Assembly: GCA_936432065.2 (NCBI GenBank)
Contig: OW386293.2
Location: forward strand, 68,651,965 to 68,715,964
Length of the DNA stretch: 64,000 bases
Origin: Rutpela maculata
Taxonomy: Eukaryota > Arthropoda > Insecta > Coleoptera > Cerambycidae
Direction: 5' to 3'
The position numbers and the translations under genes were made by a program. A model generated the notes under the pieces. That model saw only the letters and a program-made list of their open reading frames with translations. It searched no databases and had not been told where the DNA came from. Shown in pieces: positions 56,186 through 64,000 of the stretch. The stretch's first letter is position 1. Each line of letters opens with the position of its first letter.

Positions 56186-56554
56186 AAACCGCTGCCCAAG
56201 GAATCACTACTTCCACATCCTGATGTTCTATCCAAGTCGCTCAAAACGAAAAATATTTTGATACTATATTTGCACTCTACTATGTGGGAATAATTGTTTA
56301 TAGAACTTTAATTATATAATATTTGAAATCGCCTACCCCAAAAACTCATAAAGCGATATACCACATCGGTAGTGGGGGTGGGGGTGGATGAAGTAAAAAA
56401 AAATGTTTGAAGCCTTTGGTTCTTGTACACACACTAACTCACAATTTTATTTCCCCCCCCCCCCATGGTTAAATTTTTTGAGACCTTGACTTCTCTTGTA
56501 TTTACTAAATGCCATTTTTTGTCGTTGTTGTACTTCCACTGGATGTGGAAGTAA
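56186..56554 (+). mobile_element. family A element, copy 10 (internal deletion)
   Basis: Both ends are present (AAACCGCTGCCC ... CACTGGATGTGGAAGTAA), but ~300 bases of the interior are lost, including the TCTGGAACCGTTT segment. Head to head with copy 9 across a 16-base spacer. Confidence 0.88.
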
Positions 56555-56936
56555 AAGGCATATTGACATTTTATGATGAAACTGTTATTTTTAAGATATC
56601 CATTTTGCACCTTTCTTAACCGTCTTCACCCTAGTAAATTGTTGTTTTAGATGACATTTTCCTTTACTACTGCCGCAAAAATATTACATGTTGCAATATT
56701 TTTCGGGTTTACACCATTCCCTTCTTTAATTCTGCTGAACTGTAATAACCAATTTGTACAAAAATATTTTTTATCCTCTCCCAAATATACTGCTACTGCA
56801 GTGATGGGTTCATTTAAAGTTATTTATTTGTTTATAGGCTTTTCTCTGTAATTGCTTTTTTTAATAATTAAAACGAAAAAGCGATTTTATTGGGAAAAAG
56901 AGTAATAATTAGTAAACATAATAAAAAAACCGCTGC
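56555..56936. other. unassigned sequence
   Basis: A 66-codon hydrophobic frame (56651-56851) has no recognised motif. Confidence 0.35.
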
Positions 56937-57620
56937 CCAAGGAATCACTACTTCCACATCCAGATTCTCTATCCAAGTCACTCACAACGAAAAAACTTTG
57001 TATGTGAAAATAATTGTTTATGGAACTTTAATAATATAATATTTGAAATCCTCTTCCCCAAAAACCCATAAAACGATACCCCACATCGGTAGTGGGGTGG
57101 GGGGTGGTGATAGGGGGGTGATAGTGGGGGGTGGATGAAATAAAAAAATATTTTGAGGTTTCTGGTTCCTGTACAAACACTAAATCACAATTTTTTTTCA
57201 TCCCCTTTAATAAGGGGGTTAGGGTGGTAATGGGGGTGGCTAATGCCAAACATTTTTTTGAGACCTTAGCTTCTCTTGTATATACTAAATACCAATTTTA
57301 TGGACTCTTACCTGCTTGATTGACCTATTTCCCCAAATTTACCCCAATTTACCCCCAACCCTTCGACAGAACTAGATTAAAATATAATCTAGTTCCAGAT
57401 CTCGTTAAAGTACATACGTGTACCAAATTTCAAATCAATATCTCAAACGGTTCCAGAGTAAACGTGCGCACAAAAAAAAGTTACAGACCGACAGACAGAA
57501 TTTTTTTTTTCGCTCAAACTTAAAATCTCGACGTTTCACGACAATCTAAGCCTATTTGAACAATAAAAATTTTTTAAAATTTTTTTGTCGTTACTATACT
57601 TCCACTGGATGTGGAAGTAA
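56937..57620 (+). mobile_element. family A element, copy 11 (near full-length)
   Basis: Best complete copy: AAACCGCTGCCC, the TGGAACTTTAATAATATAAT segment, C/G-run core, AACGGTTCCAGAGTAAACGT, GCTCAAACTTAAAATCTCGA and the 3' hairpin CTTCCACTGGATGTGGAAG. Confidence 0.9.
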
Positions 57621-57734
57621 TTAACTTAATTTGAATATCTGCGGAAAGACTGATTAATTTTTTTTTTATTACAAGTAGGTATTACTTTTTCGAGAGCATA
57701 GTTTTCGAGGCGATAAAGTATCGCACAAATGGTA

Positions 57735-58595
57735 CACAATGCACTTTTTATAAAGCATCGAATTTTGTACAAAAAAGTCCCTGAGAGCATATTTTTATCT
57801 ATTATGGCTCACATGCCAAAGGCGCCCGCGCGCAAACCTCAAAGTAACTGTTTTTCGCGCTGTTCTCCAAGCAGCCCGTTAAAGCAGTTAAATATTATTT
57901 GTCCAATGAGAAGTTGTGGTCGATTTTTTTATTTATGAATTTCTGATCGCTCTGCACGATGGCGTCCTTCATTTTTCTTAAATATGCGTTTTTTAATGCA
58001 AAAAACATTAAAAAAATCGTACATTTGAACTTTTCCACCTTTTAGGAAGTAATTTTCTTTCTTAAAAAAATGTATCTATTATTGACATATCATTTTGTTT
58101 TTATTTATCACATATAAACAATTAATATTAGGACCGAAAAGTGTAATTTTTCATTTTCATTAATTTCTATATAACTGGAACTTGCCGCATATTTTTATTA
58201 ATTAGTGTTTTTTTCTGTACAATTGTACATACATTTCAATAACACAAAGAATATTTAACTATTTTTTTATTTTATTTCAACATTTTTTTAATACTTGTAA
58301 CTCCATTATTAATATTATGCATCGTATAAAAAACAGTTTTAAACAGAAGTTACTCATTATGTTTTGTGTAATTTAAATTTGACTATTAGCATCGCCGTTT
58401 TCTTAATTTTTTTGTTTGTTAATTAAGTCGCCAATGCCACTTGCAGAGTAGCGTAAAAAACAGTCATTTTTATGCTTACACGTGAGCACCTGTAGCTCGA
58501 AAACTATAGTAGATAAGAATATGCCCTCGCGGACTTGTTTGTAGAAAATTCCATGTTGTACAAAAAAAAGTGCGGTGCATTTTCGTATTTATTAC
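57735..58595. repeat. inverted repeat pair, ~80-bp arms
   Basis: 57735-57810 and 58506-58595 are inverted copies (GTACAAAATTCGATG-like, AAAATATGCTCTCAGGGACT, ATAGATAAAAATATG). CGAAAACTAT occurs at the outer side of both arms. The interior (57811-58505) is A+T-rich and non-coding. A possible foldback element. Confidence 0.6.
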
Positions 58596-60899
58596 CGTTC
58601 TCGCTACGCAAGCGCTGAAAGATCAAAAACACCATCCTCGACATTTGCATATTCTTTTTTCTAATTATTTTAAAAAATTGGGAGGTCTTAAACGTACTCA
58701 TAAATACTATTCCATGAAGCTGAACCGAATAGCAAAATAAAATATTTTTCATTTATCACATTTTTATAAATTTCAGAAATTCAAAATTGAACAAAAATCT
58801 CAAAAAAACCATTTTTTGAACCCCAAATGGGTCTCGAGGACAAGGAACAATTGCAATTTCGAACAAAATACGATTGTTACAGCGCACAACGTGGCGACTT
58901 AAAAGGTGAAATGCGACAATAATTGATATTTAAAGGTTTCTCTTGTTTTTGAATTTTAAGTGAAACTAGTGAAAGAATTATTTATCTGAGATTTTTGTTT
59001 GTAAGTTTTTATTAATAAATTTGTCCTAACAGTAGTAAACTTGTAAATGTTTTTTATCAGGGCGGCAAGCAACTGTTTGCTACAGGTGCCAAATGCCCTG
59101 ACGCCGGCACTGATTGCGCCGGTCTACAACCTGCGTGGAGAATTATAACTTAATAAATATGTTATGTACCCTCGTTCGCTGGATATCAACGTCCAGTATT
59201 TCTATTCGCCGTTCGCGCAAAATAACACCGCGCGGTGGCACCACAAGTCAACGAACAATATGTGGATAGGGACGTGTGGGAGAAGCGTGATGAGCGAGAT
59301 GAACATATAGGAACGGTTTTGGCCGTATAGTTGCGTATCTTATAGACTCTTCAATTAACGGTATAACTGAATTAAGTTTACTTATTTATTTAATAGCGGT
59401 TTCTATGGAATTTACTCCTCTTATGCTCTTAAAATTATTATTTTATTGTTCGAGGGAGTAGAGGACTTTTTCGTAACTAGTTTTATGTTGGTAATGCTGG
59501 GGGAACGGTCGAAAGACGTCCTTCTTGCGAAAACCACGAAGCCTTGCGGACACGCTCTTCTTTTGGAGAAATTTTGGTGGCATCATAGCTAAAGTGATAT
59601 TTTCATGGATATGTGGATGATGTCCTAGCGTGTCCTCTCGTACTGCTCTTGCGGCGAATGTTCAGAGTGTTCAGAAAGCTGTGTTTAGCTGAACCTTCAA
59701 GTTGGCGTTTTTTTTTTGTTGGGTAATGCTCTTTATGGAGATAAGCTTTTTATTTAGAATTTGTATAATGGCATTCTTATTTGAGTTGTGCATTGCAGAG
59801 TGTTTGGAATGTTTGGATCTAGTGATTTGTTCTGGTAATGTTCTGGAAAAAAAACACGTGGTTTTATTATTGGTTATGTTGATCCTTTTGGAAGCGCCTC
59901 GTGCTGGCTTGTTTAATTAGTCTTGGTCAGCGCCATCCTGTCACTCACTGTGGTGAAATTTATTCATATTAATTTGGGGGCACTTATGCTGGAGTATGAG
60001 TGGTTCACTGGAATGCTGTGGGGAGATGTCGCACGGAGACACTGAAGCGCTGGGAGATGTGCTCTAAGTATCACGGAGGACGACTCAGAATCTCACCGGA
60101 CTGCCGGAATGTGTAAGGTTTTTCTTTCTTAATTTTTAATGGCCTTGAGCCGCCAATTAGTACATTTTTTTGTGACAATAATTAAATTAAATCATTTTAC
60201 GATATTAGATCATTTATCAAGTCATAAGTTGTGAACCTTCAGTTCGATTTCAAGTGTACTCAAATGAATTTCTGTAACCATGTCGCTCTAAAAGCTAAAC
60301 ATGGTACCATGGTGCTTAGGCATTGCGCTATAATATAGTAGAACAACATAGCTTAGTTCTGTTATCAACTTTTAACCTCACATAAATAGTTCTTCTAGTA
60401 AAGACTTTTCAATAGCAAATTTATTAGCGAGAAGGGTGAGCACCTTGTCACATACTTAAATTCATATGCTAACAAGATAACCTAGAGTACTTTGATTGAA
60501 ATTTTAATTCAAATCACCAGTGTAATTAATCTTAAATGTTATTTTTTTTGTACATACAATTTGGGTAATTTTAATAAATGTTGTCCATGTTTAAGTGCTC
60601 TCATTTCTTGATACTCATCTAAACTTTGCCTAGACTTTATAATGAATAATTTCGTACTATGGATAAAGCGATACTAGTTAAAATTTCAGTACTTTCCATC
60701 GCATGTTATATGCCAGCTAAAATTTTGTTTCTTGGCTGACAGAATTTCATTTCTAAATTGGCTATTGGCCAAGTGGCGCCCTCTATTGTTTGTATGTGTT
60801 TACTCTATTACTCACTCCTCTTTTTGCTCTCTGAAATAAACTAGCTGCCGTACGCATGTGAATGTTTTTTTTGCATTAGGCATAAAAAGCATTGCACTA
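58596..60899. other. unassigned; less A+T-rich block at ~59080-60120
   Basis: No protein or RNA gene recognised. The block from 59080 to 60120 has higher G+C and lacks a frame above ~75 codons; it could be an LTR or untranslated host sequence. Confidence 0.3.
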
Positions 60900-61337
60900 G
60901 TTCTTGTACATACACTAAATCACATTTTTTTTTCATCCCCTTTAATAAGGGGGTGGGGGTGGTAATGAGGGTGGCTAACGCCAAAAATTTTTTTGAGACC
61001 TTAGCTTCTCTTGTATATACTAAATACCAATTTTATGGACTCTTACCTGCTTGATTTACCCATTTACCCCATTTTACCCCCCAATCCATCGACGGAACAA
61101 GATGAAAATATAATCTAGTTCCAGATCTCGTTAAAATACATATGTGTTCCAAATTTCAAGTCAATATCTTAAACGGTTCCAGAGAAAACGTGCGCACAAA
61201 AAAAAGTTACAGACAGACAGACAGAATTTTTTTTCGCTCAAACTTAAAATCTCTACCTTTCATGACATTTTAAGCCTATTTGAACAATAAAAATTTTAAA
61301 AAATTTGTTACTATACTTTCACTAAATGTGGAAGTAA
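60900..61337 (+). mobile_element. family A element, copy 12 (3' fragment)
   Basis: Starts inside the family at TTCTTGTACATACACTAAAT and runs to ATGTGGAAGTAA. Confidence 0.88.
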
Positions 61338-61899
61338 AATACCACACAAAACTTACTAACCAAACTATACTAGGCTTTGAAAAAATAAATAATTTATTGT
61401 AATGATAAGTGAAATTACAGTAAAATGTTAAAATAATTTTAACAAAAGAACATACACTGCGGTAGTTTCACTTAAAATTCCTTCACATCTATGGGAATTT
61501 ATAAGCCTCAAAGTTTAAAATAGAGGGCAAGGGTAGTTAATTACGCACTTTTTAAATTTCCGTTTATTGTTTTTCTTTAAAGGTAAAACTTTTTAACGCT
61601 TTTGAGGATTTTGTTTGATATTTCGGAAACTACTCTGGATATCGAAAATCTTAACATAAATTTTGGTATAGCTGTAATTGAAGAACAATATAGGCACTAA
61701 ATGCAGAATAATGAAGCAATCAACTAAATGAAATTACATAGTACAGCAACTAGAGGTAAAAAATATCGGAATAATCTCATATGTAATGATAATTTTTCTT
61801 TCTGGGTTATTATTGTATAAAAGTTATCATCTTCAGTTCTTATATGGTCCGTACACTTGCTCTTACCCTCCAGGGATGAAAACCACCCCCTAAATTTAG
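61338..61899. other. unassigned A+T-rich sequence
   Basis: Nothing recognised. Confidence 0.4.
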
Positions 61900-63200
61900 A
61901 TATTTAATATTTGCAAAAGTATTGCTAATTTATTTGTGAAACGTGGGATATTTATGTTTTCGGGATCGCTGATTACGAATCCGAAGTCAAAATTAAAAAG
62001 TATTTTAAATGGACAAAAAAAATTGAGCATCTAGGTGATACTATATATTAACTAAAAACAAGCATCTTTGAAGAAAAATTACTTTCTGTACAATTACAAT
62101 AACAAAATGGCCACATTTTGTTTCAAAAAAAAATGTGAAAACAAACATTGTTTCGGCTATAACTTCATTATTTTTTTATGATAGAGAAAAAATCAAAAAA
62201 TCATTTTAAATTAAATTAAATTAGGTACCTTTAATTCTGTTTCTTAGAACTATTGCTGGATGTGTCATAGTTTCAAAGATATTCAACATTTAAACTAAAT
62301 AAAACATAAAAAACATAAACACACCACAGATAGTAGACAACTCCCAAATCCATAGCCAAGGCTGTGCAGAAGGGGGTTACACATTTGGAAAAACGCAGAC
62401 ATACATCCACACCCACCGGTGTTGTCAATACCGGGGCTGGGGGGTCGAACCCAGACCGCGGTAGGCAGTCGATCAGCATATTCGCCACTCAATACGCCTG
62501 AACCGATTGAGCTACCGCGCCGGTTGATACTTTATACTATAAACGTTTTAGTACCATCTTTCAACTTAAATATCTCCGAAACTGTTAATCCTACATAAAT
62601 ATCAAAAGAAAAACAAATTTATTCTTAGTTTTTTTCGAAAATCCGTAAAGAGTTTAACGTGCAATTTTCTTCTGAAGCAAGTGTTGTAGAAGGACGAAAA
62701 AATTTGAGCATCAAAGTCATACTATATGTTAAAGAGAAAAAGTATACGAGAATATATTTTCTTAATTACTGACCACTTACATTAATAAAATGGCGATGAT
62801 TTTATTAAGAAAATGTGAAGAAGCAGATTGGTCTTGTCATAACTTCTTTGTTTTTTATGCTATAGAGTTAATCAAAAAATCATTTGAAAACCCAATTAAT
62901 AGTCTTTCATTTTTGTGGTTAACATTTTTGAGGTAAGTGCCGTGCCATAGCCTCTGAGTTATTTAACATTTAAACTAAATACTTTGCCTTATAAACGTTT
63001 GGACGTCATATTTGTACATTCAGATATCCGAAACCATTAATTCTACAGAAATTAGAAAAACCCCAAGTTAACTCTCAATTTAGTAACTTTCTTATTTGTC
63101 TCTAGCATGATTTCGCTCAATGTGTTATTTCTTGAGTTATTTGACGAAAATTGTCTTTAAATACCTCCTTTTTCAAGCTAATATACCAATTTTCAAGTAG
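61900..63200. repeat. diverged tandem repeat, period ~452 bp
   Basis: CATTTAAACTAAAT(A)ACTTT...ATAAACGTTT recurs at 62287 (interrupted by a SINE) and 62967; subtracting the SINE gives a period of ~452. TTGAGCATC with ATACTATAT, CTATAACTTC / CATAACTTC and AAATCATTT blocks recur in the same order. About two and a half copies. Confidence 0.65.
62301..62526 (-). mobile_element. tRNA-derived SINE
   Basis: On the minus strand TAGCTCAATCGG (62503-62514) is a good A box and GGTTCGACCCC (62441-62451) a perfect B box, ~50 bases apart, starting just inside CAACCGGCGCGG. The 3' part ends in an A/T-rich tail. Comparison with the uninterrupted tandem copy at 62967 gives its borders. No long target-site duplication is visible. 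Confidence 0.82.
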
Positions 63201-63550
63201 TTATGACTTAAATGCTATCAATTTATATGGAAAGTTGCATAGAACATTTTCTTTTTGAAATTCTTCTTACAGCTCCCATGTTTGTTTGTTTTTTTAAGTG
63301 CCACCCCCCTGAAAAGGAGGGGAACTAGACCACTACATTTTACATTTTTAAATACACCGAAGCGGAGACGTATTACTTACATAAGGAGTCTAGAGCGTAC
63401 TGTATACAATTTTAAGATTTGTATAAAAAAAATTATGATTTTACTGGGTGGGATATAGGGGTCATAAAAGATCAAACACACGTGAAATTTAATTTCTCGT
63501 GGTGGATGTGCAGACGTCCTAAGAACGTGCGGAGGCAAACACGATACAAT

Positions 63551-64000
<450 letters not shown>

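Noticed and set aside
62301..62526. A functional tRNA gene on the minus strand
   Set aside because: A and B boxes are present, but acceptor-stem pairing is absent and the unit extends ~150 bases beyond the B box, as in a SINE.

Overview
The window reads as A+T-rich (roughly two-thirds by eye), repeat-dense DNA from an arthropod, most likely an insect. The clues are BEL/Pao and Penelope-like retroelements, a non-LTR reverse transcriptase of insect style, hAT- and TA-flanked foldback elements, a 5S-rRNA-derived SINE, a tRNA-derived SINE, and two protein families (a DSCGGQNKN protein and a GEDVDLL/HAFSGCDTTS protein) that I know mainly from insect and other invertebrate genomes. I cannot name the species. 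I recognise no intact host protein-coding gene; the window looks like intergenic or long-intron DNA built from nested transposons, most of them decayed.

Layout: 0.8-1.8 kb is a broken LINE. 1.9-3.9 kb is a TIR element followed by an odd ~140-bp tandem array of paired GTCTGCAAA/TTGCAGACGGTA boxes. 3.9-7.9 kb is a BEL/Pao pol remnant split by a 1.8-kb element with ~179-bp TIRs (carrying a PIN-like/Cys-rich gene) and by one copy of a dispersed ~650-bp family that I call family A. 11.2-15.5 kb holds two more family A copies, a 5S-like stretch and foldback elements. 15.5-21.5 kb holds two 5S-derived SINEs and a Penelope-like element with 146-bp inverted terminal repeats and a GIY-YIG endonuclease. 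22.5-24.8 kb is a TIR transposon with a DSCGGQNKN-type gene. 25.7-27.1 kb is a possible element with a 100-aa orphan ORF. 28.5-30.2 kb is a small LTR element containing a 20-bp minisatellite. 32-40 kb is mostly foldback elements and gag-like fragments. 40.2-41.6 kb is a hAT-type element. 42.83-42.93 kb has a heat-shock-element cluster with no Hsp coding region. 43.9-48.5 kb is a stack of palindromic elements nested in one another. 52-57.6 kb has six family A copies, a 30-bp minisatellite and an N-terminal fragment of the PIN-like/Cys-rich protein family. 61.9-63.2 kb is a ~452-bp tandem repeat interrupted by a tRNA-derived SINE. The window ends with a ~160-bp (TA)n tract and a hammerhead-ribozyme core like those found in Penelope-like elements.

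The genes do not form a pathway. What they share is mobility. The most interesting items are two TIR transposons whose proteins match no classical transposase family that I can name (4.27-6.05 kb and 22.49-24.79 kb), the hammerhead motifs, the box-pair satellite, and the isolated heat-shock promoter. Twelve copies of family A make it the dominant local repeat, and its insertion into BEL/Pao coding sequence gives a clean view of its insertion site.
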